Source: Yamagishiella unicocca | Taxonomy: Eukaryota; Chlorophyta; Chlorophyceae; Chlamydomonadales; Volvocaceae | DNA length: 64,000 nt | Assembly: GCA_003116995.1 (NCBI GenBank) | Contig: BDSL01000009.1 | Location: forward strand, 558,001-622,000 | Reading direction: 5' to 3' | In this document: positions 52,211-64,000 of the stretch, piece by piece | How positions within the stretch are numbered: position 1 is the first letter of the stretch | Layout: every line of letters begins with the position of its first letter | Program-made: the position numbers and the translations under genes | The notes under the pieces: model-generated | Told to the model about the DNA's origin: nothing | The model's input: only the letters and a program-made list of their open reading frames with translations | Database searches by the model: none

Positions 52211-55200
52211 CTACATCATGGCAGGCAGCGTCTGCACCAGCCACGCCCCCAGCGAGGTATCCGTCACATCCAGCCCCGAGTCCAGGCTCAGCAGCGCCTC
52301 CAGGCGGCACAGGAACGCGGCGTCCAGCGTGGGCCGCACCTCACCCACCATCAACGCGTCGGCGCCGCCGCCGCCGCCGCCTCGGCCGCTCATCACGCTG
52401 TCCACGACGCTGAGCGCCTCGCTGCTGCTGCCGTCCTCCGAGTGGTGCGGCACGGCGCTCAACAGCCGCTCCGCGGCCCGCAGCAGCTCCGACAGCTCCG
52501 TGGCGGTGGGGGCAGGGTAGCCGAGGATGTCGGTGGCCGCCTTGGGCTTCTCCATGCAGCTGCGCAGCTGTTTGACTCGGCGCTGCAGCTCCCGCACGGC
52601 CCGAACCGGGAACGTCACCTCGCCGCACTGCGGCCCCGAGCCGCCGCTGTCGCGGGGCGCCACCACGACGTACAGCAGCGACGCGTACGACGCCACCGGC
52701 TGCAGCGCCAGGAGCTGGGCCTCGGAGCCGGCGGCCGAGACGGCCGGCAGCACGCCGTCGGCGTTCCAAGACCGCGGCTCCTGCCAGCAGCCGTCCTGGC
52801 AGTGCCACTGCGCCAGCACCGTGCCGTCGGGCGGCGTGGGCAGCGAGTCCGGCGGCGACGACGGCAGCGGCGGCTCGGCGAAGCACGCGTCCATGCCGTA
52901 CTTGGCGCACGCGTAGCGCAGGGCGGTGTGCAGCGCCGCCACCTTGGCGTCCGCGCGCGCGCGCACGCCGCCGCTGACCGGCAGCGAGTCCGCGGTGCGC
53001 ATAAGGCCCCCCAGCAGGCACATCACCATGCGCGCCACGTCAGCGTCCGCCACTGGCGCGTCCGGATTGCGCGCCCCGGCCGCCTTGGCGAACCGCGCCT
53101 CCTGGCCCTTGACGTGCGTCACCGCCCACTCCGGCAGCTGCGCCGCCGCCACCGGCGCCAGCGTGTGCGATGACACCAGCACCAGGTCGTGCTTCACGGC
53201 GGCGGCGTGCGCGGCGCGCAGGCACACGGCGGCGCTGCGCGCGTCCATCCCGGCGACGTAGATGGACGCCAGCTCCAGCAGCGCGGATCGCATCAGGACA
53301 CGCAGGTGGCCGCCGTCCAGGCAGCCCAGCGTGATGGCGGCGGACAGCGCCGCGCGCGCCGCACTGAGCTTGGCGGCGGTGGCGGCGACGCCGCCGGACC
53401 GCCCGGCGGTGGCCGCCAGCTCCGCGCCGCCGCCGGCGTCCTCTCCGGGCTCGCCCTCGCCGCACAGCGCCACCATGCGCGCCATGCGTCCCACCGCCAG
53501 CGCCGCCGCCGCGTGCTGCGCCGGCAGCCCCCGCGTGTGCCCCCGCAGCAGCCGCAGCGCGAGCTGCGCGCGCCGGTCCGCCGCGGCGTGCCGCTGCTGC
53601 CGCGACGCATGCACCGCCGCCACGCCCAGCGCATGCGCGTACAGCGCCGTACCGTCGCCGTACACGTTGGTAAGCTCCGGCGCCTCCAGCGCCTCGCCCA
53701 GCCCCAGCTGCATCGCGTACGACTCCGCCGCCGCCAGCCCCTGCGCCGCCAGCTCCGCCGCGTCTGCTCGCAGACCCATCCGGTCGCGCAGCGCCGACGC
53801 GTCCAGCAGCGCCGACGCCAGCCTCGTGTCGTACACCGACAGCGCCCGGTACCGCGCCGCCACCGCCGTCAGCGACGCCAGCGCCTCCGCCGTGCGCCCC
53901 TCCTGCGCCAGCACCAGCGCCTCCAGGTGCGCCATGCCCGCCACGTGCAGCTGCTCCTGCACCGCCGCTGCCTCGCGCGCCGCAGCGCCCTCCACCAGCG
54001 CGTGCACGTGCGCCGCGTGGCTGAGCTGCGAGGCGCAGCGCACCGCGGCGGCTCGCGCCAGGAACCACAGCACGGGCAGCAGCGTGTGTCGCTCCAGCTC
54101 GTCGTTGTCGCTCTGCTGCGGTGAGTTGACGCTGTCGGCCTCGGCGCCCAGGAAGCGCGCGGCCTCCAGCGCGTGTCCCAGGCCGCGGGCGGGGTGCCAC
54201 CGCAGCTGCTCCAGCTCGCACAGCAGCAGCAGCGTGCGGACCATCACCTCGGCTCGCTGGCCCGAGGTGGAGGCGGGCGGCGGAGGCGGCCCAGCAGGGA
54301 GCACCTCTCCGGGCATGGTGGTGTTGGCGGAGGCGGAGCCCTTGGCGGAGGTGATGGGCGACTTGGAGCGCCCGCGGGCGCCGTTCTTGGGAGGGGAGGA
54401 GGCGCGGGGGGGCGTCTTGGAGCCGCCCTTGCCGGGAGCCGCGGGGCCGCCGGCTGCGGCTGCGGCTGCTGCGGCGGCGGCGGCTGCGTCGAGGGAGGCC
54501 TGGTCCTCGCCTCGGGCCATAGTCTTCACATGGTGGCGGAGGGAAGGCAAACGTGAGGGGGTGAGGCACTGCCGGTACCGCGGTCAGGTTACCGGTACTA
54601 CCCTTCCGTATCGCACGGGCTTGAGCAGATACCAGCTGCCCTTGCCCACCACCACCACCCACCGGCCCCCGACCCCCGCCCTGCCCATCCGCCTGCCCAT
54701 CCGCCTGCCTATCCCCTACCCTCCAGACACACAACAACCCTCGCCCCGCCTCCCACCTCCCCCGCCTCCGCCCTGGTTGCCCCCACCCCACCCCCGCCCC
54801 ATCCCCCACCACCACCACCACCTACCAGCGCCTTCCGCAGCAGCAGATTCGCCCGCTCCAGCATCGCCGACTCCACCACCTCCGGCAGACCCAGGCCCAC
54901 GGTGTCCGCGGGAGGAGCCGCGGCGGCGGCCGCCGCGGCGGCCGCCGCCGCCGCCGCCGCGCCGCCCTTCGCGCCCCTGGTCGGCGGCGTCACCGGCTTG
55001 GGCAGCTCCACCCGCTCTCCGTTCCGCCAGTTGGTCGCCCGCCACTGGTTGGGCACCCCGCCGGCGCACATGAGCAGCTGCGCGCGCACCAGCGTCAGGT
55101 GCGCGACCAGCCAGCTGCCGTACAGGCGCTCCACCGCCGGCGGCAGCTGCGTGTCGGCGAGGTGCGTGAGGGCGACCTTGTTGGCCGGCTCGCCGGGGAG

Positions 55201-58200
55201 GAGGGCGTTGCTGAAGGGCGGCGCGGGCTCCACCTGCGGGGGGTTGTCAGGAGAGGGGGGAGCGGGGGACGGGAGGTTTCAGAGGAAATGCGTGGGCTGG
55301 GGAGGAGGGGCGGAGAGGGAACCCGTGGGTTGGCAGCTTGGCACGGAAACGTGAAACCGAGGGGAGGAGGGGGGGTTTTGAGGGGAGATCCGTAGAAAGG
55401 GAGGGGAGGAGGCGAGGTGGGGGTAGGAGGTGAGGGATGGAGCTTTCGGCGGGAGGGATTTAGTCGCGGACGGGAAGGAAGGAGGCGAGGATGGTTATGG
55501 AGGAGCCCTTTATATACGGGCGAACACCCAACCCGCGTCTGCTGTCTGCCTGCTCCACCGCCACCCACACCCACGCCCACACCGCGCACCTGCACCACGG
55601 CCCCGGTGGGGTCCAGGAGCACGTAGTCCGAGTCCAGGGTGGGGTCCGGCAGGTTGGCCGCGGCCATAAGGCCCGTCGCGACCGCCATGCCCTCGGACAG
55701 CAGACCCAGAGAGACCAGCGCGCGGCAGCGCATGATCCTGCCGGGGTGGGGTTTGTAAGGTTTGGGGTTCGAGGGAAACCCGTGGATGTCCGAAAAAAAT
55801 CGTTTAAAACAGAAGTTTTGAGATGCATGCGGGAGAACTGGGTTGGGGATACGAAGGTAAGGTAAGGTGTAAGGTTTGGGGTGGGGTGCGGTTAGCACGG
55901 CCTGCTCCCGGACAGGGGATTGGCCGGGCCCAACGCCGGACAGGGGATTGGCTGGGCCCAACGCCGGACAGGGGATTGGCTGGGCCCAACGCCGGACAGG
56001 GGATTGGCTGGGCCCGACGCCGGGGCCACCATGAGGCGACAGACAGTACCAGTGTTGTGTTATCGTAGCTCTAGGGTTACGAAGTGGAGGAGGTTGGTAA
56101 GGGAAACGCCAGGCCCTGAGGGGGCCACGCAACCGGCTGGGGTCGGCGGGCCCGCCGTCCCAGCCCCGTGCATCTGCCGCATCCCGCGCTTAGCCCCCTC
56201 CCGCCCTCCATTACCCCCCCTCGCCCCCCATTACCCCGCCCACCCTCCATTTACCCCCCCCCCCTCGCCCTCCATTTTACCCTTCCCCCCCACCTGCACC
56301 CTAGTCCAGTAGCATGCGCGCGCGTCCCGGTGTCCGAAGGCTATGCACCCACTACATTTCCCCAGTCGAGTTACCGGTTCTTTTATTGTAAGCCGCCTAC
56401 CTGCATAGCACCGTGCCGTGCAGGTTCCTGGTCACGTCCCGCACCACATGCTCCCACAACGACACCACCGGCAGCGCCTCCAGCGCGAACCCGTTGTCCA
56501 GCAGACACCCCACAGCCGTCTCCAGCGCGCCCGCCAGGTCGCCCACGGGGCACCGGTACGGGTCGTTCCAAACGACCCACGGGTCGGCGCCCGCCGCCCA
56601 CAGCTCCCGCGGCGTGTACGTCGCGAAGCCCAGCGGCCGCTGCGGGTGCCCGACGTGGGCGCAGAAGGCGCAGAAGGCCAGCCGGGCGGCCAGCCGGCAG
56701 GCCTCCAGGCGCAAGTGCAGGTGGTCGTGGTAGGTGTAGCGGGCCAGCTTGCCTGCCAGCACGGTGCCCAGCAGCAGCCCGTGCAGCCCGTAGCTCTGCA
56801 GGGTGGCGGCGGGGCTCAGGGGCTCCAGCTTGCTGCGCCAGTTCTTGAGCGCCTGAGCGGTCGGAGGGAGGGTAGTGGGTTGCGGCGAGGCCAGCGTGGG
56901 GGCGGTGGAGGTGAAGTGCGTTGAGGAGATGTAGGGGCGGGGTTATTTTATTCGCGAATCCACGGCCGACAAACCGAAGGGCGATAATGGGGGGTGGCGT
57001 GCGGAGGGCGGGGGCCAGGGGGGGTAGCCAGGGAGGGCCAGGGGGGATGCCAGGGAGCGGAGATCGGGGGCCGGGGGGGAGGGGCAGAGGGCGGAGGGCG
57101 GGTGCCAGGTGGCGATTTGCAAGGCAAATCCGTGTACGCGTGTACCCAGGGCGCGGGGGCAGGGTAACCCGCTGTCGCTGCCGCGCGCGGGCCTATGCTG
57201 GCGGCGCACCTGGTAGGGTCCCAGCAGGGTGTCCAGAGTGTCGCTCCAGGCGGTGGTGGCGCCGCCCCAGTTGCCGAAGTGCGCGTGCACGTCTCCCAGC
57301 TCGTGCATGGCCAGTACCATGAAGCCCTTCTCGTTGCGCCGCTTGAGCACCTCGATTACCTGGCCGCGACGAGGGGGTCGGGTCAGGCGGGGTGGGGGTT
57401 ACAGAAAAGAACGGGTTACTCGATGTGAAAAGTGTAGGTGGGGTTGGAGGGGAGGAGGGGTTCAGGCCAGGGGGGTGGAAGGAGAGGGGTTCAGGGAAGG
57501 AGGGTGGAAGGTGTGGGCTGCATAGGGAACCATGGCGCGCGGTGGAGGCGGTGGAGGCGGTGGGGTCGGTGGGGTCGGCGGTGGGGGCGGCAAGTCACGG
57601 GTGATGGCTGACGGGGGCCGCTGGGTAGGGGAGCGGGTAACGTCACACCCGGTCACACAGGGGCCCACCACCCACCTTTTCGTACTCGGAGGGTATCCGC
57701 AGGAAATCAGGCTGGCTGGCCTTGGTCTTGTAGGTGGAGGCGGTGCGGTAGGTGTAGGCGGCGCTGACCAGGCTGGCCCGGTCGCAGTCCGGCCCCGCGA
57801 TGCTGCCGGCGACGCTGCCGCTCCCGGTGCCGGGCCGGGCCTCACCCCCCGCGCGCGGCGCCGGCTTCCGCTTCTTCCGGACCTTGTGCCCCAGGCTCTG
57901 AGACATGAGGGGCGTCTCGCCCAGCCGCTCGCGGACAAGCGTGCGAACCTGAGGAGGGGTCGCGAGGGGAGGGGGCGGGGCGGGAGGGGTGGGGAGGGGA
58001 GTTTAGGGTTTGGGGAGTCGCCCTCAGGGCGCAGGCTGTTGGCTCCAAACGGGTGTAAAAAGACAGGGGTAAAGCCCCTTACCGTCTCAGGCAGCCGGTT
58101 ACAGGCTCTACATACCGTTGTTGACCTACCAGCCAATCCCGTCATCCGCCGCAGCGCTATCTGGCCACAGTCCCCCGCCCCTCAGTCCCCCGCCCCTCAG

Positions 58201-61200
58201 TCCCCCGCCCCTCAGTCCCCCCCGCCCTCCCAACCGCCCCTCCACCCTCCCACCTTGTCCAACTGGTCCAGTGCCTGGTTCTTATCTCGTATGAGGTTGT
58301 CCAGGGCCGCTTGGAAGGGGGACGGGTCCACACCCACCTTGGGGGCGGCCTGGCAGGTCAGGGCAGAGGGGGCCAGCATGGGGGGGGGGGAGGATAGTCG
58401 GGTTTTGTCAAAGTAGCCGACACCCAGGGGGGTATAGCGGCACGTATGGCGGCGTGCATCATCGCACTTCTCTTCTGCCGCCGCATCCGGATTCGTACCC
58501 GCAACCCCAACCGCGCTCCCCGGCTGCGCCACCACCTCCGCCCATCGCCACTTGCCCCTCCTCCCCCTCGCACCAGCCACGGGCCACCACCCCGCCCGGT
58601 CCTGCCCCGCCCGGCCCGCCTCGGGCCTCCCGTCTCCGTCCCCGCCCCTCGCACCTGCAGCAGCCACGGCATGATCCGCTCGTTGAACGCCCCCTCGCTC
58701 ATCCGGGTCCACGTGCGGCCCACGTCCAGCAGCGAGTGCCAGCGCTCCCCCCGGCTGAACACCACCGCCGCCAAGCTGACGAAGCGCCCCACCCAGGCCA
58801 TGTCCAGCGGCCCCTCATTGAACCAGATGTCGACCTGCGGGGAAGAGGTCCGCCACGGGCAGCGAGCTCACGGACAGCGGGCAAACAGCCCACACAGGGG
58901 GTCCAGGCAGCCACCAAAAGGTATGGGCCACCAATGCGACTCTTCTCTTCCCGAACTGCCGTGCCGGGCGGTGCCCCCTTGAGGGCGCGCAACGACTGGA
59001 CCCCCTTCACACCCACAGCCACCTCAGCCGGGGCCTACCTGCCTACCAGGCGATACGCTAGGCGAAGGCCCGTACCTCAATGTACCTCAATGTACCTCAA
59101 TGCACCTCAATGTACCTCAATGTACCCCCTGGCGGCACCCTCCCCTCTGTCCCGTCCCGTCCCGCTCTGGACGAGGGCCGGCCGCGCTTCGCGCTGCCTG
59201 CCTTCCCCTCCTGCCATTACCCTTCCCCCCTTCATCCCCATCCCCGGCCCACCTGTAGGTCGGACCCGTAGCTGAACTGGCTGTCCGACACGGCCGCCGT
59301 CACTGGCCGCTCCTCCTCGCCCTCGCCGCCTCCGCGCCCCCTGCCGGCCTCCCCCTCGGCTCCCAGCGGCACCACCCAGGTGTGCAGCTGCAGCCCCTCC
59401 CGCAGCCGCCCCACCAGCTCCATCACCGCGTCCACCAGGGACCGCACCGCGCGGGCCATGTTGGGTCGGCATCCCACCGCCAGGGGGTAGGTGCGGGGCG
59501 GGGGCGGAGCCTCCTCCACCACAGCGCCCTTCTTCTTGGAGCCCGCCTGGAGGGTGAGGGTGGGGGTGGCATAAAAACCGTTTACGCGACAGGGACAGGA
59601 TGGGTGGGGGGAGGACGGGAAGGGGAGGGGAGGGACGGGTAGGGGGGGAGAGGGAGGGGAGGGGAGGGAACCGCGGGTCGGCGCGAGGGTGCGGCACGGG
59701 TCTGCAACGCCAGCGCGGTTACAAGCGCGCCAATAACGTGGAGAGGGTGTGGTTCAGGCGGGTGAGTGGGATTCACGGGGGCGCCAAACAGCCGGGGACA
59801 ACCGTCACCGTCGCCATCACCATCACCACAACATCGCGGGCCCTTCCCCTTCAACACGAACACGTGACTATGCAAGCAGCCCCACGACTCGCACCGCACC
59901 TTTGGCGTGGCCGCCTTCTTCTCCTCCTTCTTCTTCTCCTCCTTGCCGCCCTTCTTGCCCTTCTTGTCCACCACCGCCGCAACCGCGGGCACCAGCATCG
60001 ATTCGGGCGGCGTCACCGGCTCCGGCAGCAGCCCGCGGCTCCACACCACCCGCGGCAGCGGCGCCGTCAGCGAGGGGTCCTGATTAAGCACGCCCTGCGC
60101 CAGGTTCCAAGCGTGCCGCGCCGCGTTGGCCAGCTCAAGCCACGCGCCGCCGCGCGCCGCCAGCTGCGCGGCACGGGCCAGGTACATCATGGCCTGCAGC
60201 GGCGGCGTGACGCCCTCCGGAGGCCGCAGCGGCGGCGGCCCGGCGTCGCCGCCGGCGCCGTCGGCGCCGGGGCCTGCGGCCCCGGGGTCGGTGGCTCCAG
60301 GGGTGTTGCCGGCGGGTGGTGTTGGCCCTGGCACTGCGGCGCTGGTGGGGCGGGAGAGGACCTCCGGGACGGAGGCGGTGGGTGCGGCTGGGATGTGGCT
60401 GGCGGGGTTCTGCACGTATCGCCGGGCCTCCGCCGCCGCCAGCATGCCGAGCACGTTGTTGAGACGCGACAGCCAGGGGGCCCAGCTGCGGAGGGGAGGC
60501 GGGGGGAGGGCTTGTGAGGAAAGACCGTGGCAGGGGAGGAGGGAGCGGGCGGGAGGGCGGCGGCGGAGGGCGGATGGGGCGGTTGGAAAGAGGGCGGACC
60601 CGTACGGCATCAGGGCGGGCTGTTGCGCGATACAGCCGTACAGGGCGCATCTCCGGCGATTCAAGGGATCAAAATCAAACCATCAAATGCCGGGCTGGGC
60701 GGAGTCGCGCCCCGCCGCCGCCGCACGTACCGCTTCAGGTTAGCTCTGGTCTTCTCCACCGCCCGCTTCCGCGCCAGCAGCTTGGGCAGGCGCTTTTGCA
60801 GCAGCAGCACCGCCGCCACCCGCCGCCGCTGCTGCGCCTCCAGCACGGCGACCTCCTCCGCATGGCTCGCCAGGGCGGCGGCGGCATCTTCGGGGCTCAG
60901 GCCCTCGGTGGACGGCGGGGGCGGCGGCTCAAAGTCGAGTTGTGGTGGGATCAGGGCGGCTGCGGGAGGGGCGGGGACATGGGGGAGTGCCTGGGCGTCA
61001 GGCACGGCGGGGTGGGGCCGAGTAGGATGGGTCCCGGGGCTGGGTTCGGGAGGAACCTTGAGCACAGGCGGTCAATGACTGTCGCCCCAGCTCGCTCACA
61101 CCCCAGGAGCAGGAGCACCACCAGCAGCAGCAGGAGTAGCAGGAGCAGTAACAGCAGCGGTAGTGGCAGCAGTAGCAGCAGCAGTAGCGCACCTGCGGCC

Positions 61201-63785
61201 TCCTCCAAAGACCACTTCGGGGGCGGCGGGGGCGGCGGAGTGCCTGGAGGAGCAGCCGGAGCAGCCGCTGCCGCCGGTGCCGTGCCCGGCGGGCTGGTCG
61301 GCTCCGCCCCGCCCTCCAGCGGCGGTATCTTGCTGCGCGCCTTCACCCACCACAGCAGCTGCTCCGCCACCGCCGCGCCGTTCCCGATGTTGCCCTTGCG
61401 CACCGCCGCCTCCAGCATCCGGACCACCAGCTCCACCCACCTGCACCGCGGCAAATCGATACCAGCAGCAGCAGCAGTTGGGTAATGATGGGCCGGTGGC
61501 GTAGTGGGTGCCGGTGCTCGTGCTGGTGCTGGCTGCAGCCGTGATGCACTGAGTTCTTCTCAGCCGCAACTGAGCCGCAACATGGCTACACCAATACACG
61601 GCGAGTGAGGGACACCCCGCCACGCAGCACCCATGATGCACTCCCCGCCCCGCCCTGCCCTGCCCTGCCCCAGCTCACACCGTCCTCTCGCAAACCGCCC
61701 CTCCCCTCCGTCCCTACACTCAGCACTCCAAGCGCAACTCGTGCCACTCTCGTTCGTGCTTCGGGCCCCTCCCTCCCAATCACCACACAACACCCCACCG
61801 CATCCCCGCCCCCGTCCCACCCGCGTACCTGGGGTTCTCCGTCGCGGTCTCAAAGCCCAGCGCCACCACCCACGCCTGCATCGGATCCGCCGTCGCCAGC
61901 ATGGGCAGCACCTTGGCCGTCAGGTCGCCGCCGTCCTTCTGCCGCTCCAGAACTGGTTCCGGAGCCCACTCCTGCAGCCGCGGGTGCTGCAGCACCACGT
62001 CGTGCAGCCGCGCCGCCTCGTCTTGCATCTCTGCCGGCGCCGGCGGCCGCCCCGCGATGCTGAACCGCGGGTCGTAGGCCTTGAGTAGCTCCACCTGCAG
62101 CCGGCCAAAGTGCGCGGCGGCGGCGGCCTCCTCGGTGTTGTCGCTCAGCCGCAGCAGCTGGTAAGACACGGCGGCGGCGACGCGCGCCGCCAGCGAGCGC
62201 TGGTGCTCCTGGCGGTGCAGGGACTCCTGCACCAGGTTGGTGAGGGAGGAGAGCACGGTGTGGCAGGCGGCGAGGGCCTTGTGCAGCAGCGGCGTGCGGG
62301 GCGCCCGCAGCGCCAGCAGCGGCGCCAGCAGCCGGTACGTCCGGAGCGCCCCCTCCTGCATCAGCGGCTCGTCGGGCAGCAGCGCGGACACCTCCATGCC
62401 CATCACCAGCAGCCGAGCCGCCTTGAGCCGCGCCACCTGCTCCTCAAGAAAAGGTGTGCGGAGCTGCGGCAGCGTGCACGGCAGCGCGACCTGGGGCACG
62501 GGCGCGGCGGGGGATGTGGGGCCGGCGGCTCCGCCGCCGCCCCCGCGCAGCAGCGCGGCGCCGCCGTAGACGTAGATGCACTGCACCACGGCGCGCAGCA
62601 GCGGCCTTGCGGCTGCCGCGACGTGCGCGCGGTGCAGCCGCTGCGCGTCCATGGGGTTGGAGCGCCAAATGGGCACGTCGGCGTTGGTGACGACGAAGTG
62701 CGGCAGCAGCACCCCGGCGGCGCGCTTGGCTGCCGCCCAGGCGCCGCCCCGCACCGCCGCCGCCAGCAGGTGCGACCAGCACATGTACAGCGGCAGCGGC
62801 AGCGCCACCAGCACCTCGGGCGTGCTGGTTCCCAGGCCGCCCACCAGGTTGCCCCCGTCGTCGTACAGCGCGACGGCGAAGAGGTATGTGTCGTTGGTGC
62901 GCAGGCCCTGTATGGTGACCGACTGCCCCAGCGGCACCATGACACCCGAGCCGGGGTACTCGATGGCGGTCTTGTTCATGGACAGCCCCACGCCGGCGCC
63001 GAAGGACTTGCAGTAGGCCATGTAGCAACTGGGCGGCTTGCGCGCGCCGGGCTGTGTCTTGAGGCCCGGCCCGGGCGGGTGCGCGACCAGGGTGACGGAG
63101 GTGGGGGTGCGCTGCAGCAGCTTGGGCTGGGGGGGCACGTCGCGGCGGACGCGGAGGTCCGGGTGGGCGGCCGCGAAGAGGCTGTCCTCCGCGGCCTGGG
63201 CCTTGCAGAGGAGGTCGCCCGCCTCCTGCGCCCGGCAGACAAACCCAAATGGCACCAGTCACCCGGTGCTCGTGTGGTGGACTTGTCGAGTGCGGGCAGG
63301 TGGAGAGGTGAGGCGAGTGCTGGGATGGGGATAGGGATGGCGCTGGTGTGTGGGTTAGGAGCGGACTCAATTCCGCCGTTCTACGCTCCGACGATCCCGC
63401 CCCCCCGGCGCACCCACCTGCAGCAGCTGCGCCTTCCGGATCGTGTCGCCGCCCGAGAACGCCGTCATCTGGATCAGCATCACCGCTCGCTCGTAGGGGT
63501 TCTTGGCGCACGCCTGCAGCAGCTCCCGCTCCTTCATCTGGGGGTTGGAAGTGGTGGCGCCCGCAGCCGCCAGCCGCGCCTCGTCCCGGGCCGTCTCGCT
63601 GACGTTGCGCGCGCCGAAGATGCTGGACTGCGCGGTGCGCTGCGCCTGCTCCTCAGCCACGCGCGTGCGGCGGGTGGTGGCGCGGCCCTGCTGCTCCGCC
63701 ACCCCCAGCGCCAGCTCCACTCGCGCCAGCAGCGCCAACACGTCAACGTGCAGGCAGGCCAGCTCCTGCTCGCTGGGGGTCAGAC
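52211..63785 (-). CDS. CFAP54: CFAP54, flagellar central-apparatus C1d protein (5' end beyond window)
   Basis: Fourteen exons on the minus strand: 63785-63418, 63225-61829, 61440-61193, 60959-60731, 60485-59900, 59546-59253, 58834-58655, 58349-58254, 57948-57676, 57359-57210, 56852-56401, 55737-55590, 55233-54826, 54523-52211. All phases fit and give about 2380 C-terminal residues. A fibronectin-III-like domain lies near the start of exon 63225-61829: PKLLQRTPTSVTLV, YPGSGVMVPLGQSVTIQGL, NDTYLFAVALYDDGGNLVGG. After it come long alpha-helical, TPR-like stretches. In Chlamydomonas, CFAP54 with CFAP46, CFAP74 and CFAP221 forms the C1d projection, which regulates ciliary beating. Algal oddities are GC-coded Ala runs in exons 55233-54826 and 54523-52211 and a Lys-rich KKGKKGGKEEKKKEEKK segment. 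Exon 1 here starts in phase 1, so earlier exons lie right of the window. Confidence 0.85.
55757..55858 (+). repeat. Intronic repeat family A, copy 2
   Basis: CFAP54 intron between exons 56852-56401 and 55737-55590: ggttcgagggaaacccgtgg, then tcgtttaaaacagaagtttt, gagatgcatgc and ggagaactgggttggggata. Almost identical to the copies at 24340 and 30475 (inverted). Confidence 0.85.
55908..56019 (+). repeat. 28-bp minisatellite, 4 copies, in CFAP54 intron
   Basis: Units ccggacaggggattggctgg plus gcccaacg at 55908, 55936, 55964 and 55992, with one or two substitutions. Confidence 0.95.
58171..58224 (+). repeat. 15-bp tandem repeat in CFAP54 intron
   Basis: Three to four copies of cccccgcccctcagt in the intron between exons 58349-58254 and 57948-57676. 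Confidence 0.85.
59071..59126 (+). repeat. 10-bp tandem repeat in CFAP54 intron
   Basis: Five units of tgtacctcaa (one cg-, one tgc- variant) at 59071-59120 plus a partial sixth. Confidence 0.9.
59569..59605 (+). repeat. Dispersed repeat family B copy in CFAP54 intron
   Basis: gtggcataaaaaccgtttac then gcgacagggacaggatgg, matching 31940-32060 and 21053-21110. Confidence 0.75.
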
Positions 63786-64000
63786 CTGCGGGCGAGGAGG
63801 AGGAGGAGGGGGGGCGCGCGGCGTGATTGCGGTACCTTCCAATAACCGCTCGCTTCGCGGTTCGGGAGGAAGCGGCTTACCGTTGTGTTCCCGTTCAAAA
63901 CGCATAACGTATAGCGATGCACGGCGGGCACTGGGGGGTACGGTGTGGCCTCGCGCAACCAGGGAGGTAACCCGCCGTCCGCCGCCCGTGTCGTACGATA

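Noticed and set aside
52442..54821. Several very long open frames on both strands opposite and overlapping CFAP54
   Set aside because: They are low-complexity Ala/Arg/Gly/Ser shadows caused by high GC; only the minus frame ending at 52211 continues the CFAP54 protein and has consistent splice phase.
1..64000. CRISPR arrays, bacterial operons, rRNA or tRNA genes
   Set aside because: Tandem repeats here are direct minisatellites without spacers; no rRNA or cloverleaf tRNA was recognised, and the genes are spliced eukaryotic genes.

Overview
This window looks like nuclear DNA of a volvocine or Chlamydomonas-like green alga. The evidence is GC-rich, intron-rich genes with GT-AG splice sites, a pherophorin (an extracellular matrix family typical of volvocine algae), a plastid-type acetyl-CoA carboxylase alpha subunit, a flagellar central-apparatus protein, and TGTAA motifs downstream of several genes. 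The species cannot be fixed from the sequence alone. Gene models below were built by hand from homology and splice phase. Every internal junction kept the reading frame, but no transcript data were available.

Layout. 482-1115 (+): last two coding exons of a UBE4/UFD2-type U-box ubiquitin ligase. 1620-6724 (+): plastid acetyl-CoA carboxylase carboxyltransferase alpha subunit, 9 exons. 9769-11397 (-): pherophorin, 3 exons. 11.8-20.5 kb: repeat-rich interval holding a broken Ty3/gypsy chromodomain retrotransposon (about 14440-18173) that carries a perfect 365-bp palindrome, plus several duplicated repeats. 20604-22462 (-): ABM-domain monooxygenase-like protein, divergent from 22965-25280 (+): phosphoribosylanthranilate isomerase (tryptophan synthesis). 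26422-28860 (-): phosphoglycerate-mutase-like phosphatase. 29826-34317 (-): organelle-type aldo/keto reductase, divergent from 34613-35728 (+): small one-pass membrane protein. 37440-41973 (-): F-box plus von Willebrand A protein. 42081-47680 (+): apparently full-length LINE with 11-bp target-site duplications. 47807-50767 (+): RS31/RSp41-like SR splicing factor with two microexons. 52211-63785 (-), continuing past the right edge: CFAP54, a central-pair protein of the flagellum.

The genes are ordinary housekeeping, matrix and flagellar genes with no operon logic. Recurrent organisation is head-to-head pairs (ABM/TrpF, AKR/small membrane protein, F-box/SR factor) and tail-to-tail pairs (accA/pherophorin, TrpF/PGM-like, SR factor/CFAP54). 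The most interesting content is in mobile and repeated DNA. The LINE sits inside a roughly 220-bp shared promoter of a divergent gene pair, couples its two ORFs by TAATG, carries 13 tandem 11-mers in its 5' leader, and ends in a GNRA-type hairpin plus three heptamers. The gypsy element contains an inverted duplication. Several short dispersed repeat families lie mainly inside introns of unrelated genes. I did not find evidence for a wholly new biological system.
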